Assembly: GCF_000742135.1 (NCBI RefSeq)
Contig: NZ_KN046818.1
Location: 3,849,447-3,913,446 of the forward strand
Length of the DNA: 64,000 bases
Direction of reading: 5' to 3'
DNA from: Klebsiella pneumoniae
Lineage (GTDB): Bacteria > Pseudomonadota > Gammaproteobacteria > Enterobacterales > Enterobacteriaceae
In this document: in pieces, positions 44,465-54,918 of the stretch
How positions within the stretch are numbered: position 1 is the first letter of the stretch
How the letters are laid out: each line of letters starts with the position of its first letter
The notes under the pieces: model-generated
Databases searched by the model: none
Told to the model about the DNA's origin: nothing
What the model saw: only the letters and a program-made list of their open reading frames with translations
Translations under genes and position numbers: made by a program

Positions 44465-44514
44465 GATCTGGATGTCCTTGCGTTAAATGAAATAGTGACA
44501 ATCTGTCCGCTTCC

Positions 44515-44543
44515 CTTGAAACCCGGAAACTGATCCCCATAAT
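44515..44543 (+). promoter_or_regulatory. Sigma-32 heat-shock promoter of grpE
   Basis: CTTGAA at 44515-44520 and CCCCATAAT at 44535-44543 match the sigma-32 -35 and -10 elements with a 14-base spacer, 46 bases before the grpE start. Confidence 0.85.
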
Positions 44544-44588
44544 AAGCGAAGTTAGCGAGATGAATGCGAAAAAAACGCGGAGAAATTC

Positions 44589-45179
44589 ATGAGTAGTAAA
44601 GAACAGAAAACGCCTGAGGGGCAAGCCCCGGAAGAAATTATCACGGAGCAGCACGACGACGTTGAGGCGGTAGAGCCTGAAGTTTCGGCTGAGCAGGTGG
44701 ATCCGCGCGATGAAAAAATTGCGAATCTGGAAGCCCAGCTGGCTGAAGCGCAGAAACGTGAACGTGAAGTGATGCTGCGTGCCAAAGCCGACGAAGATAA
44801 CCTGCGTCGTCGTACCGAGCAGGATATCGAGAAAGCGCACAAATTCGCGCTGGAAAAATTCGTCAATGAACTGCTGCCGGTGATCGACAGCCTGGACCGC
44901 GCGCTGGAAGTGGCTGACAAGGCTAACCCGGAGCTGGCGCCGATGGTGGAGGGGATCGAACTGACCCTGAAATCTATGCTGGACGTAGTGCGTAAGTTCG
45001 GCGTGGAAGTGATCGCCGACACCAACGTTCCGCTGGATCCGAACGTCCACCAGGCCATTGCGATGGTCGAGTCTGAAGATGTGGCGGCGGGCAACGTGCT
45101 GGCCGTGATGCAGAAAGGTTATACCCTGAACGGCCGTACTATTCGCGCCGCGATGGTGACGGTAGCGAAAGCGAAATAA
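44589..45179 (+). CDS. grpE: GrpE, nucleotide exchange factor of DnaK
   Basis: This 196-residue homodimeric protein releases ADP from DnaK and acts as a thermosensor. It has an acidic disordered N-terminus, a long helix (about 38-88; [19 protein letters not shown]) and a C-terminal beta domain ([19 protein letters not shown]). It has a sigma-32 promoter upstream. Length and sequence match E. coli. Confidence 0.97.
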   Translation: MSSKEQKTPEGQAPEEIITEQHDDVEAVEPEVSAEQVDPRDEKIANLEAQLAEAQKREREVMLRAKADEDNLRRRTEQDIEKAHKFALEKFVNELLPVIDSLDRALEVADKANPELAPMVEGIELTLKSMLDVVRKFGVEVIADTNVPLDPNVHQAIAMVESEDVAAGNVLAVMQKGYTLNGRTIRAAMVTVAKAK

Positions 45180-45197
45180 CGCTTGCTGCCTTGCTCA

Positions 45198-45224
45198 ACG
45201 GCTGCCTGCGGGCGGCCGTTTTTT
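45198..45224 (+). terminator. Intrinsic terminator of grpE
   Basis: AACGGC and GCCGTT enclose a GC-rich loop that can extend the stem, followed by TTTT. Confidence 0.75.
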
Positions 45225-45248
45225 GTGTCATCGCTCCCGGCGCGAGAT

Positions 45249-45276
45249 AAAAAAACGGCGGGCCGCAGCCCACCGT
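45249..45276 (-). terminator. Intrinsic terminator of yfjD
   Basis: On the minus strand ACGGTGGGC pairs with GCCCGCCGT (one G-U pair) and is followed by seven T. Confidence 0.75.
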
Positions 45277-45298
45277 GATGTTAATTCCTTCGCTCGCG

Positions 45299-46585
45299 CT
45301 ACTCCGCGACGCTCTCGCGTAATGATTTCACCGGCATCACTTTCACCTGTTTGATCATGTTGTCCTGCACGTCGAGGATATCTATATCGTACTGCTCAAT
45401 GCGCACGCGGGTGCCTGGGACCGGGATCTCTTCCAGCGCTTCGAGGATAATACCGTTGACGGTGCGCGCTTCATCTTCCGGCAGGTGCCAGTTAAACGCT
45501 TTGTTGATTTCGCGAACGTTGGCGCTGCCGTCGATAATCACCGTGCCGTCGTTAAGCGGGGTCACTTCCTCCGCCAGGGTGGGTGACATGGAGGTGGTGA
45601 AGTCGCCGACAATCTCTTCAAGAATATCTTCGACGGTGACCAGCCCCTGAATATCGCCGTATTCATCGACCACCAGACCGACTTTCTTTTTATTGCGCTG
45701 AAATTTCACCAGCTGGGTGCTGAGCGGCGTGCCTTCCGGCACAAAGTAGATCTCATCTGCCGCCCGCAGCATGATCTCTTTTGTGAACTCTTTCTTCTCC
45801 GTCATCAGACGGTAGGCTTCACGAACGCGCAGCATGCTGATGGCATCGTCCAGCGAATCGCGGTAGAGCACGATGCGGCCATGCGGGGAGTGGGTCAGCT
45901 GGCGGACGATAGATTTCCAGTCATCATTGATGTCGATGCCGACAATCTCATTGCGCGGCACCATGATGTCGTTAACGCTGACCTTCTCCAGGTCCAGCAC
46001 CGACAGCAGCATATCCTGATTGCGTCGTGAGATTTGTGAACGGGATTCATTCACAATCGTGCGCAGTTCATCTTTGCTCAGGGCGCTGCTGATGACGGTA
46101 TCGGTGCGGATGCCCATCATGCGCATCAGTATGCGGGTGATGGTATTCAGCAGCCACACCAGCGGCATCATCAGCACCTGCAGGGGCGCCAACAGGAAGC
46201 TGCTGGGGTAGGCGACCTTTTCCGGATAGAGGGCGGCGATGGTCTTCGGCAGCACTTCGGCAAATACCAGCACCACAAAGGTAAGTACGCCGGTGGCGAT
46301 CGCGACGCCGGCGTCGCCGTACAGGCGCATGCCGACGATGGTGCCCAGCGCCGAGGCGAGAATGTTGACAAGGTTATTGCCGATCAGCACAAGGCTAATC
46401 AGGCGGTCCGGCTTGCGCAGCAGCTTCTCCACGCGCTTGGCGGGGCGGTTGCCTTGTTTCGCCATGTGGCGCAACCGGTAGCGGTTCAGCGTCATCATGC
46501 CGGTTTCGGAACCGGAGAAATAGGCAGAGATAATCACCATGACGATCAGCGTTATGATCAACGTGGTGGTGGAGATATGTTCCAC
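45299..46585 (-). CDS. yfjD: YfjD (CorB), CNNM/CorC-family membrane protein
   Basis: This 428-residue inner-membrane protein has an N-terminal DUF21/CNNM domain (about 1-190, with FSGSETGMMTLNRYRL), two CBS domains (about 205-330, VNDIMVPRNEIVG and VGLVVDEYGDIQGLVTVEDI), and a C-terminal CorC_HlyC domain. Relatives act in magnesium and cobalt efflux or resistance, which is the inferred role. It lies 19 bases after ypjD and is probably co-transcribed. Confidence 0.93.
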   Translation of the reverse strand: MEHISTTTLIITLIVMVIISAYFSGSETGMMTLNRYRLRHMAKQGNRPAKRVEKLLRKPDRLISLVLIGNNLVNILASALGTIVGMRLYGDAGVAIATGVLTFVVLVFAEVLPKTIAALYPEKVAYPSSFLLAPLQVLMMPLVWLLNTITRILMRMMGIRTDTVISSALSKDELRTIVNESRSQISRRNQDMLLSVLDLEKVSVNDIMVPRNEIVGIDINDDWKSIVRQLTHSPHGRIVLYRDSLDDAISMLRVREAYRLMTEKKEFTKEIMLRAADEIYFVPEGTPLSTQLVKFQRNKKKVGLVVDEYGDIQGLVTVEDILEEIVGDFTTSMSPTLAEEVTPLNDGTVIIDGSANVREINKAFNWHLPEDEARTVNGIILEALEEIPVPGTRVRIEQYDIDILDVQDNMIKQVKVMPVKSLRESVAE

Positions 46586-46604
46586 GTAGGATTCCTTAAA
46601 AGAC

Positions 46605-47396
46605 TTAGCTCACGAACTGCTGCAGCACGCGGCTACCAAAATAGGCCAGCGTCAGCAGACCGGCGCCAGCGACGCTGAACCAGACCACACGACGTCCGCG
46701 CCACCCTTCATGATAGTGCCCCCACAGCAGGACGATATAGACGAACCACGCAATAATCGACAGCACCGCTTTATCGATATTTTCGCTGCTGAACAGATTG
46801 TGCATGTAGAACAGGCCGCTGCACAGCGTCAGGGTCAGCAGCACCACGCCGACCTGGGTGATGTGGAACATTTTGCGCTCAATGCTCATCAGCGGCGGCA
46901 TTTCGCTGCTGAAGGCCAGCTTTTTATTCTTTAGCTGGTAGTCGATCCACGCCAGCTGCAGCGCATACAGCGCGGCGATGATCAACGTGGCGTACGAGAA
47001 GAGCGACAGGCCGATATGCACCAGCATCCCCGGGGTGGTTTCCAGGTGGGTGATATATTCGTTAGGCACGAATGTGGCGAAGGCCAGGTTGATCAGCGCG
47101 AAGGCATAGACGATAGGCAGCAGCAGCCAGCCGCGATTGCGAGAGGCCACGATAGTCATCACCGTACAGATCATCAGGCTGACCAGCGACCCGACGTTCA
47201 GTAAGCTGAGATTTTGCCCGCTCTCGCCGCCGGGGAATATCCGTGCTTCCAGCGCAAAAGCATGGCAGATTAAGGCGATAGTCGCAGATAAAATCGCCAT
47301 TCGCCGCCAGCTGCTGTTTTTTTGCAGCAAGCCGGGGATAATCAGCGCGAGGCTGACGGAGTAGGCGACAAGGGCGAGTAGAGCAAAAACAGGCAT
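46605..47396 (-). CDS. ypjD: YpjD (CorE), CcsA-like inner-membrane protein
   Basis: This 263-residue protein has about eight hydrophobic helices and the CcsA/cytochrome c assembly fold (LVSLMICTVMTIVASRNRGW, VYIVLLWGHYHEGWRGRR). It is not expected to assemble cytochrome c in enterobacteria; its pairing with yfjD suggests a link with divalent cation transport. The MPVFALL start at 47396 matches E. coli; the open frame upstream is not conserved. Confidence 0.92.
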   Translation of the reverse strand: MPVFALLALVAYSVSLALIIPGLLQKNSSWRRMAILSATIALICHAFALEARIFPGGESGQNLSLLNVGSLVSLMICTVMTIVASRNRGWLLLPIVYAFALINLAFATFVPNEYITHLETTPGMLVHIGLSLFSYATLIIAALYALQLAWIDYQLKNKKLAFSSEMPPLMSIERKMFHITQVGVVLLTLTLCSGLFYMHNLFSSENIDKAVLSIIAWFVYIVLLWGHYHEGWRGRRVVWFSVAGAGLLTLAYFGSRVLQQFVS

Positions 47397-47559
47397 AGGT
47401 GTCGGCTGTTGGCTAAATAAGAAAGAGAAGCAGTATAACGTTAGCAGGCCTCTGCTCCAACCGTTGCAGCACATTCAGATTGATGTCGTGTTATACTCCG
47501 CCACATTCGTTTTGTGTGTCGCTGCGGCGACCGACCGTTTCCACCTCAGGCGAGAGACA

Positions 47560-48924
47560 ATGTTTGATAATTTAACCGATCGTTTGTCGCGTACGCTGCG
47601 CAACATTAGCGGCCGCGGACGCCTTACAGAAGACAATATTAAAGACACCCTGCGCGAAGTGCGCATGGCGCTGCTGGAAGCGGACGTTGCGCTTCCGGTG
47701 GTCCGTGATTTCATCAGCCGCGTCAAAGAGAGCGCGGTCGGCCATGAAGTCAATAAAAGCCTGACCCCGGGTCAGGAGTTCGTCAAAATCGTCCGCAACG
47801 AGCTGGTGGCGGCGATGGGCGAAGAGAACCAGACGCTCGACCTGGCCGCGCAGCCGCCGGCCGTGGTGCTGATGGCTGGCCTGCAAGGTGCTGGTAAAAC
47901 CACCAGCGTCGGTAAGCTGGGGAAATTCCTGCGCGAGAAGCACAAGAAGAAAGTGCTGGTCGTTTCCGCGGACGTTTACCGCCCGGCGGCGATCAAACAG
48001 CTGGAAACCCTGGCCGAGCAGGTCGGCGTCGATTTCTTCCCGTCTGATGTCGGGCAGAAGCCGGTTGATATCGTCAACGCGGCGCTGAAAGAAGCGAAAC
48101 TCAAATTCTACGACGTGCTGCTGGTGGATACCGCCGGTCGTCTGCACGTTGACGAAGCGATGATGGACGAAATCAAGCACGTCCACGCCGCCATTAACCC
48201 GGTTGAAACCCTGTTCGTCGTCGATGCGATGACCGGTCAGGATGCGGCGAATACCGCGAAGGCCTTTAACGAAGCGCTGCCGCTGACCGGCGTGGTGCTG
48301 ACCAAAGTGGACGGCGACGCCCGCGGCGGCGCGGCGCTGTCGATTCGCCATATTACCGGCAAGCCGATTAAATTCCTCGGCGTCGGCGAGAAAACCGAAG
48401 CGCTGGAGCCGTTCCATCCGGACCGCGTCGCTTCCCGTATCCTCGGCATGGGCGACGTGCTGTCGCTGATCGAAGATATCGAGAGCAAGGTTGACCGCGC
48501 GCAGGCCGAGAAGCTGGCCTCCAAGCTGAAGAAAGGCGACGGTTTCGACCTCACCGACTTCCTTGAGCAGCTGCGCCAGATGAAAAACATGGGCGGCATG
48601 GCCAGCCTGATGGGCAAGCTGCCGGGCATGGGGCAGATCCCGGACAACGTGAAAGCGCAGATGGACGACAAAGTGCTGGTGCGTATGGAAGCGATCATCA
48701 ACTCGATGACCCTGAAAGAGCGCGCTAAGCCGGAAATCATCAAAGGTTCGCGTAAGCGCCGTATCGCCGCCGGCTGCGGCATGCAGGTGCAGGATGTGAA
48801 CCGTCTGCTCAAGCAGTTCGACGACATGCAGCGCATGATGAAGAAGATGAAATCGAAAGGCGGCATGATGAAGATGATGCGCGGGATGAAAGGGATGATG
48901 CCGCCAGGCTTCCCGGGTCGTTAA
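47560..48924 (+). CDS. ffh: Ffh, signal recognition particle GTPase
   Basis: This 454-residue protein binds 4.5S RNA and signal sequences to target membrane proteins co-translationally. It has an N domain (1-90), a G domain with LQGAGKTTSVGKL, DTAGRLHVD and TKVDGDARGGAAL, and a Met-rich M domain (RMMKKMKSKGGMMKMMRGMK) ending PPGFPGR. The start at 47560 corresponds to E. coli MFDNLTDRL. It is divergent from ypjD. Confidence 0.97.
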   Translation: MFDNLTDRLSRTLRNISGRGRLTEDNIKDTLREVRMALLEADVALPVVRDFISRVKESAVGHEVNKSLTPGQEFVKIVRNELVAAMGEENQTLDLAAQPPAVVLMAGLQGAGKTTSVGKLGKFLREKHKKKVLVVSADVYRPAAIKQLETLAEQVGVDFFPSDVGQKPVDIVNAALKEAKLKFYDVLLVDTAGRLHVDEAMMDEIKHVHAAINPVETLFVVDAMTGQDAANTAKAFNEALPLTGVVLTKVDGDARGGAALSIRHITGKPIKFLGVGEKTEALEPFHPDRVASRILGMGDVLSLIEDIESKVDRAQAEKLASKLKKGDGFDLTDFLEQLRQMKNMGGMASLMGKLPGMGQIPDNVKAQMDDKVLVRMEAIINSMTLKERAKPEIIKGSRKRRIAAGCGMQVQDVNRLLKQFDDMQRMMKKMKSKGGMMKMMRGMKGMMPPGFPGR

Positions 48925-48968
48925 AAACAAGGGCATAAGGCTATCTTGTTTGCCATTTTAGCGCCGGG

Positions 48969-49020
48969 GTGTGCTCGCCATCCTCACGTACTACCTGTAC
49001 GTTCCAGTGGTTGCGCACAC
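48969..49020. repeat. Structured element in the ffh-rpsP spacer
   Basis: Outer arms GTGTGC (48969-48974) and GCACAC (49015-49020) enclose an inner perfect hairpin ACGTAC-TACCT-GTACGT (48986-49002). It may be a small dispersed repeat or RNA structure in the 259-base gap between ffh and rpsP; copy number was not checked. Confidence 0.45.
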
Positions 49021-49105
49021 GCTGGTACTAAACTGGCTGCACCGCCGACGGCCTTTTACAGCAGACTTATCAACTGCTGATTGCATTTTCCCCAGAAATC
49101 AGTAA

Positions 49106-49432
<327 letters not shown>

Positions 49433-49450
49433 TCTGTCACGGTGGTCATG

Positions 49451-49999
49451 ATGAGCAAGCAACACACCGCGCAAGCACCTGTTGATCCGATCGTATTGGG
49501 GAAAATGGGTTCTTCCTACGGTATCCGTGGTTGGCTCAGAGTGTTTTCCTCCACCGAAGACGCCGAAAGCATTTTTGACTATCAGCCCTGGTTAATCCAG
49601 AAGGCGGGTCAGTGGCAGGTCGTTGAGCTGGAAAGCTGGCGCCACCACAATCAGGACATCATCATCAAGCTGAAAGGCGTTGACGATCGTGATGCCGCGA
49701 ATCTACTGACTAATTGCGAAATTATCGTGGATTCATCGCAGTTGCCGGAGCTGGAAGAGGGTGACTACTACTGGAAAGACCTGATGGGCTGCCAGGTAGT
49801 TACGACGGAAGGCTATAGCCTCGGTAAAGTCATCGATATGATGGAAACCGGGTCGAATGACGTGCTCGTCATCAAGGCAAACCTGAAAGATGCATTTGGT
49901 ATCAAGGAGCGGTTGGTTCCGTTCCTCGATGGGCAGGTTATCAAGAAAGTCGATCTCACTACGCGTACTATCGAAGTAGATTGGGATCCTGGTTTTTAA
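49451..49999 (+). CDS. rimM: RimM, 16S rRNA processing / 30S maturation factor
   Basis: This 182-residue protein opens [20 protein letters not shown] and has an N-terminal RimM domain and a C-terminal PRC barrel ([30 protein letters not shown]). It assists assembly of the 30S head. An ATG at 49448 is adjacent, but the start at 49451 matches E. coli. Confidence 0.97.
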   Translation: MSKQHTAQAPVDPIVLGKMGSSYGIRGWLRVFSSTEDAESIFDYQPWLIQKAGQWQVVELESWRHHNQDIIIKLKGVDDRDAANLLTNCEIIVDSSQLPELEEGDYYWKDLMGCQVVTTEGYSLGKVIDMMETGSNDVLVIKANLKDAFGIKERLVPFLDGQVIKKVDLTTRTIEVDWDPGF

Positions 50000-50030
50000 A
50001 TTCTCCGGATAAACGGTAAAAGACGGCGCT

Positions 50031-50798
50031 ATGTGGATTGGCATAATTAGCCTGTTTCCTGAAATGTTCCGCGCAATTACCGATTACGGGGTAACTGGCC
50101 GGGCAGTAAAAAATGGCCTGCTGAGCATCGAAAGCTGGAGTCCTCGCGACTTCACGCATGACCGGCACCGTACCGTGGACGATCGTCCTTACGGCGGCGG
50201 ACCGGGGATGCTAATGATGGTGCAACCCTTACGGGATGCCATTCATGCAGCAAAAGCCGCGGCAGGTGAAGGCGCGAAGGTGATTTATCTGTCACCTCAG
50301 GGACGCAAGCTTGATCAAGCGGGCGTCAGCGAACTGGCAACGAATCAGAAACTGATTCTGGTGTGCGGTCGCTACGAAGGGATAGACGAGCGCGTAATCC
50401 AAACCGAAATTGACGAAGAATGGTCAATCGGCGATTACGTTCTCAGCGGTGGTGAGTTACCGGCAATGACGCTAATTGACTCCGTTTCCCGGTTCATTCC
50501 GGGAGTACTGGGCCATGAAGCATCGGCAACGGAAGATTCCTTTGCTGATGGGTTGCTGGATTGCCCCCACTATACCCGTCCTGAAGTGTTAGAGGAGATG
50601 GAAGTACCGCCAGTATTGCTGTCGGGAAACCATGCTGAGATACGTCGCTGGCGTCTGAAGCAGTCGCTGGGCCGCACCTGGCTTAGAAGACCTGAACTTC
50701 TGGAAAACCTGGCTCTGACTGAAGAGCAAGCAAAGCTGCTGGCGGAGTTCAAAACTGAACACGCGCAACAGCAGCATAAACATGATGGGCAGGCGTGA
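50031..50798 (+). CDS. trmD: TrmD, tRNA (guanine-37-N1) methyltransferase
   Basis: This 255-residue SPOUT-class enzyme methylates G37 of tRNAs using S-adenosylmethionine, which prevents frameshifting. The knot region is present as [14 protein letters not shown] and [16 protein letters not shown]. Length matches E. coli. It is the third gene of the rpsP operon. Confidence 0.98.
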   Translation: MWIGIISLFPEMFRAITDYGVTGRAVKNGLLSIESWSPRDFTHDRHRTVDDRPYGGGPGMLMMVQPLRDAIHAAKAAAGEGAKVIYLSPQGRKLDQAGVSELATNQKLILVCGRYEGIDERVIQTEIDEEWSIGDYVLSGGELPAMTLIDSVSRFIPGVLGHEASATEDSFADGLLDCPHYTRPEVLEEMEVPPVLLSGNHAEIRRWRLKQSLGRTWLRRPELLENLALTEEQAKLLAEFKTEHAQQQHKHDGQA

Positions 50799-50834
50799 GC
50801 CCCCAATATCAGTTTACCCAGGATAAGAGATTAA

Positions 50835-51185
<351 letters not shown>

Positions 51186-51210
51186 GATTCGCTTTCGCGA
51201 CATCCTGACA

Positions 51211-51243
51211 AAAAGGGCTGGCCTCAGGGCCGGCCCTTTTTTT
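51211..51243 (+). terminator. Intrinsic terminator of the rpsP-rplS operon
   Basis: AAAAGGGCTGGCC pairs with GGCCGGCCCTTTT (one G-U pair) and ends in a seven-T run. Confidence 0.92.
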
Positions 51244-51265
51244 ATCTTTGTTGTAACCATCGTGA

Positions 51266-51280
51266 TGTAAATCATTTACA
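51266..51280. promoter_or_regulatory. Fur-like 7-1-7 palindrome upstream of the DUF2946 gene
   Basis: TGTAAATCATTTACA is a perfect 7-1-7 palindrome. It agrees at five of seven half-site positions with the Fur half-site TGATAAT and overlaps a possible -10 element (TACAAT, 51278-51283). Metal-dependent repression is inferred; another palindrome-binding regulator is possible. Confidence 0.5.
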
Positions 51281-51304
51281 ATACGCCCTCTATACGGAGG
51301 GGCG

Positions 51305-51763
51305 GTGGTCAGCAACAGTTTTCAGCAAACGACACCTAAACGGCGAGCCGCCTGGCTGGCGCTGTTGGCGATCCTGCTGATCGTGGTGGCCCCCCTGATC
51401 TCCGTCTCCCTGCAAAAAGACCCCATGAGCGCCATGCCCGGCATGCACCACGCCATGATGATGGATAGCTCGTCCGCGAGCATGGCGCAGATGCCCGGGC
51501 ACAAGATGGCAATGATGCACAGCACAGACGGCGCTACGCATACCGGACACGAAATGCCGCTGGACCATGCCGAAGCGTGTGGCTATTGCGTGCTGTTAGC
51601 CCATGTCCCGGGGCTCCTTTTCGCGCTGGCGCTGTTCGTCGCCATGCTCCTGCGGCGCATTCGCCTGCCGGTTTCTCGCCCGGTATTAAAGCACTGGCAC
51701 TACTTTCCCTGGCTCTACCCCGAAACCCGCGCCCCGCCGCGGTTGTCTGCTTTTTCCCTTTAA
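51305..51763 (+). CDS. DUF2946 protein, Met/His-rich membrane protein
   Basis: This 152-residue protein has an N-terminal membrane helix (about 14-35), a Met/His-rich extracytoplasmic segment (MPGMHHAMMMD, then MPGHKMAMMH, residues 44-72), a CGYC pair (C92, C95) and a second membrane helix (about 103-118). The metal-binding-like composition and DUF2946 family suggest a copper- or iron-related role, not proven. The start is a GTG at 51305 close behind GGAGG. It is probably co-transcribed with the PepSY gene 56 bases downstream. Confidence 0.72.
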   Translation: MVSNSFQQTTPKRRAAWLALLAILLIVVAPLISVSLQKDPMSAMPGMHHAMMMDSSSASMAQMPGHKMAMMHSTDGATHTGHEMPLDHAEACGYCVLLAHVPGLLFALALFVAMLLRRIRLPVSRPVLKHWHYFPWLYPETRAPPRLSAFSL

Positions 51764-51819
51764 TAAAAATCAATCTGCGCACCGCGCAACGACCTCTTTT
51801 GCTTTAAAAAAGGAAAAGT

Positions 51820-53190
51820 ATGACAACCTGCACCTCGCGCGCGGCATGGCTGAACCTGCTGCGTCGCCTCCATTTCTATATTGGTCTGTTTATCGGACCG
51901 TTTATCTTTGTCGCTGCCCTGACCGGCACGCTGTACGTGGCGACGCCGCAGCTGGAAAACTGGCTCTATCACGACGCGCTGCATGGCCTTGCCGAGGGGA
52001 CTCCGCAGCCGCTCAGCGCCCAGATTGCGGTGGCCGAAGAAGCGACCCAGGGCAATCTGCGGCTGCTGGCGGTGCGTCCGGCGCCTGCGTTGGGCGAGAC
52101 CACGCGCATTATGTTTGCCGATCTGGGTCTCGGAGAGTCGGAATCCCGGGCTATTTTTGTCGATCCGATCGCGCTGCGGGTGAAGGGCGATATGACGGTC
52201 TACGGCACCAGCGGCATCCTGCCGCTGCGCCAGTGGATTGATTATGCGCATCGCTCTCTGCTGCTGGGCGACAGCGGGAGGTTATACAGCGAACTGGCCG
52301 CCTCCTGGATGTGGGTGGCCGCGCTCGGAGGCATTGCCCTGTGGGCGATGACGCGTCCAAAACGGCGGCTGAATAACGCCCTGCAGAACCATCGTCGGCT
52401 GCACGTGACGCTGGGCTGGGGCTTACTGGTGGGTATGCTGCTCTTCTCCGCCACCGGCCTGACCTGGTCGCAATGGGCCGGCGGCAATGTGGACAAAATG
52501 CGGGCAGCGTTCGGCTGGCTGACGCCGCAGGTCAATACCCAGCTGCATGGCGAGATGCCGATGACGCACGATCCCCACGCCGGACATCATATTGATACGA
52601 TGGCCATGGCCCAGCATCAGCCGGCGCTGCAGCTGGCCCAGTTTGACCAGGCGCTGGCGGCGGCCCGTCAGGCGGGGCTGAACGCCAGCCGGCTGGAGAT
52701 CCGTCCGCCAGTGTCAGACGACCGCGCCTGGACGGTGAATGAGATCGACCGTCGCTGGCCGACGCAGGTGGACGCGGTGGCGATCGATGGCGCCACAATG
52801 CAGGTGGTGGATCGCACGCGTTTTGCCGACTTTCCGCTGATGGCGAAGCTCACCCGCTGGGGCGTCGATTTCCATATGGGGATCCTCTTTGGTCTGGCGA
52901 ATCAGCTGCTGCTGGTGGGATTTGGCTGCGCGCTGTGCGTTACCATCGGGGTGGGGTACCGGTTATGGTGGATCCGCCGTCCGCCTCAGGCGGCCTGGGA
53001 TCCGGCGCATTCGCTGCTGCAGGCGTGGCTGTCGCTCGCCTGGCCTGCCCGAAGCCTGGTGCTTGGGCTGGCGTTTGCCCTTGGATTGGCCATGCCGTTA
53101 ATGGGAGCCAGCCTGCTGCTGTTCATTGCCGTTGACTACCTGCGCTGGCGCGCGGCAACGGCAATGAGGATGATGAAGTCCAGCGACTAA
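51820..53190 (+). CDS. PepSY-associated membrane protein (PiuB-like)
   Basis: This 456-residue protein has four or more hydrophobic helices and the PepSY_TM layout: an N-terminal helix with LHFYIGLFIGPFIFVAALTGTLY, two extracytoplasmic PepSY-like regions and C-terminal helices (LVLGLAFALGLAMPLMGASL). A Met/His segment, MPMTHDPHAGHHIDTMAMA, echoes the upstream protein. Relatives are linked with siderophore or iron reduction and uptake. The palindrome at 51266 may control both genes. Exact function unknown. Confidence 0.82.
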   Translation: MTTCTSRAAWLNLLRRLHFYIGLFIGPFIFVAALTGTLYVATPQLENWLYHDALHGLAEGTPQPLSAQIAVAEEATQGNLRLLAVRPAPALGETTRIMFADLGLGESESRAIFVDPIALRVKGDMTVYGTSGILPLRQWIDYAHRSLLLGDSGRLYSELAASWMWVAALGGIALWAMTRPKRRLNNALQNHRRLHVTLGWGLLVGMLLFSATGLTWSQWAGGNVDKMRAAFGWLTPQVNTQLHGEMPMTHDPHAGHHIDTMAMAQHQPALQLAQFDQALAAARQAGLNASRLEIRPPVSDDRAWTVNEIDRRWPTQVDAVAIDGATMQVVDRTRFADFPLMAKLTRWGVDFHMGILFGLANQLLLVGFGCALCVTIGVGYRLWWIRRPPQAAWDPAHSLLQAWLSLAWPARSLVLGLAFALGLAMPLMGASLLLFIAVDYLRWRAATAMRMMKSSD

Positions 53191-53198
53191 GCGAAGAC

Positions 53199-53681
53199 TT
53201 ACGGCGTGCTGATGACCACCGTTACCCGGCGGTTTTCGGCGCGCCCGGCCGCCGTGTCGTTGCTGGCGATCGGGTATTTTTTGCCAAGGCCGCGGGTGAC
53301 TAAATTACTGCGTGGGACATGAGCGCCTTCCGCCCAGGCATCGGCCACGCTGTTGGCCCGCTTAAGCGACAGGGCTTCATTGTAGCTATCTTCACCATAA
53401 TTATCGGTATGGCCTTCAAGGCGGCTATGGGTGATCCCGGTAGCCGCCAGCCGCGAGGCCATCGTGGTGATCTGCTGGCGGCTGTCGGGACGTAGTCGGT
53501 AGTCATTCTTGTCAAACAGGATGCTATCGGATAAGCCCAGGGACCAATCGCCATTGCTTTCAGTAAAGCCGTAAGATTTCATCGCCGCCACCTGCTCGGG
53601 GGTAAATTTTCCCTGAGGAGCCTGGCAACCTGTCAAAAGCGCCGCCGCCATCAGGGCGGGGACGAAATATTTTCTGATCAT
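53199..53681 (-). CDS. yfiB: YfiB, OmpA-family outer-membrane lipoprotein
   Basis: This 160-residue lipoprotein has the lipobox LLTGC (Cys about 19) and a C-terminal OmpA-like peptidoglycan-binding domain (SRLEGHTDNYGEDSYNEALSLKRANSV; ENRRVTVVI). In the YfiBNR system YfiB sequesters YfiR at the outer membrane under envelope stress, which releases the cyclase. It is last in the yfiR-dgcN-yfiB operon. Confidence 0.93.
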   Translation of the reverse strand: MIRKYFVPALMAAALLTGCQAPQGKFTPEQVAAMKSYGFTESNGDWSLGLSDSILFDKNDYRLRPDSRQQITTMASRLAATGITHSRLEGHTDNYGEDSYNEALSLKRANSVADAWAEGAHVPRSNLVTRGLGKKYPIASNDTAAGRAENRRVTVVISTP

Positions 53682-53694
53682 AATGAGTCCTTTA

Positions 53695-54918
53695 TTATTT
53701 CAGCGTCTGCTGGATACGTTGGTTTTTCATCCGATACATATTCTGATCGGCAAGTTCTTGCAGTGATTCCGCGGTGGCGTGCTCCCACGCCAGGGCATAA
53801 CCGACGCTCAGCGAGAGCGTGGCGCTATGACCGTTGTGCAGGTTGAATGGCGGAAGAAATTGTTCCGTTAGCGCCTGGCACAGGGCCTGCACTTCTGCTT
53901 CCGAGCGCACCTCGCGCAGCAGAACGGCAAACTCATCGCCGCCAAGACGCCACGCCAGATGGCGTTTACCGGCAAAAGTCATCAGGCGGCTGGCGACCTC
54001 CATCAGCACTTTATCGCCCGCCGCATGCCCCCAGTTGTCGTTAATCAGTTTGAAATTATCGCCATCAAGAAACAGCAATGCCGAGGTTTGATGATCGACT
54101 TCATTCTGCATCAGCTCGGCGAGCGCGTTACGAAAGGCGGCGCGGTTAGCCAGGCCGGTCAACGGATCGTGTAACGAACTGCGCAACAGCTGCGCGTTTT
54201 TGGCCTGCAGCTGGCGCTGCCAGTCCTCCATTTCCCCCAGCAGGCTGTTAAAGTCCTGGGCGAAAAGATGGAACTCCTCGATACGCTCCTCCGGCACCCG
54301 CCGGGAGAAGTGGCGGTTTTCACGTATATCATGCACGACCTCAGTGATGCTCTGCAGGGCGGCGACGATCCCCCGGTGTAGGGAGTGGGTCAGCAGCAGG
54401 GCGATGAACGAGGCGAGCAGAATGCTGCCGGTCAGCACCAGAATCGAGATACCGAGAAAGTGGCTAATCAGTTCATCAAGCGCGGTCAATCTCAGCTCGC
54501 CGATTTGTTTGCCCTGGTGCCAGATGGGCTGCACCGTGGGCTCCGGAAACAGCCATTTACTGATAAGCCCGCTCACTTGCTCTTTATTGGCCAGCGGTTC
54601 ATGGCGCCACGCGGCGAAGTGCTGCATCTGGCCGTTTAGCACGATTGCCTGGGAGATCTGCCCTTGCTTGCCCAACGACGCGAGGGTCTCCTCTGCCGCC
54701 GCGCTGTCGCCAAACACCAGGGCGGCTTCGAGGCTGCGCCCCATGGTCGCGGCAGTGAGCTCAAGATTTTTCTGCGCGTACTGCTTGAGCGTGAAGATTG
54801 AGGCTGTACTTAGCAGCAGCCAGACCAGCGTCATGGAGATCACCACGCTTATCACGCTAATGCGACGGAGCGCGCGTTTGAAAGTCGGGCGCGGAGTCTG
54901 TGAAAAGTCCTTATTCAT
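53695..54918 (-). CDS. dgcN: DgcN (YfiN), membrane diguanylate cyclase
   Basis: This 407-residue inner-membrane enzyme makes c-di-GMP. It has an N-terminal helix (about 20-45), a periplasmic CHASE8-type domain (about 50-150), a second helix (about 155-180), a HAMP domain and a GGDEF domain with the active site [12 protein letters not shown]. The motif is intact, so it should be active. Its activity is held down by YfiR in the periplasm. The start at 54918 follows GGAAG and lies inside the yfiR 3' end (8-base overlap). Output would favour biofilm and fimbriae. Confidence 0.93.
   Translation of the reverse strand: MNKDFSQTPRPTFKRALRRISVISVVISMTLVWLLLSTASIFTLKQYAQKNLELTAATMGRSLEAALVFGDSAAAEETLASLGKQGQISQAIVLNGQMQHFAAWRHEPLANKEQVSGLISKWLFPEPTVQPIWHQGKQIGELRLTALDELISHFLGISILVLTGSILLASFIALLLTHSLHRGIVAALQSITEVVHDIRENRHFSRRVPEERIEEFHLFAQDFNSLLGEMEDWQRQLQAKNAQLLRSSLHDPLTGLANRAAFRNALAELMQNEVDHQTSALLFLDGDNFKLINDNWGHAAGDKVLMEVASRLMTFAGKRHLAWRLGGDEFAVLLREVRSEAEVQALCQALTEQFLPPFNLHNGHSATLSLSVGYALAWEHATAESLQELADQNMYRMKNQRIQQTLK

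Noticed and set aside
47572..48936. 454-codon minus-strand frame
   Set aside because: Exact shadow of ffh; rich in His and Gln, as antisense translations of this kind are.
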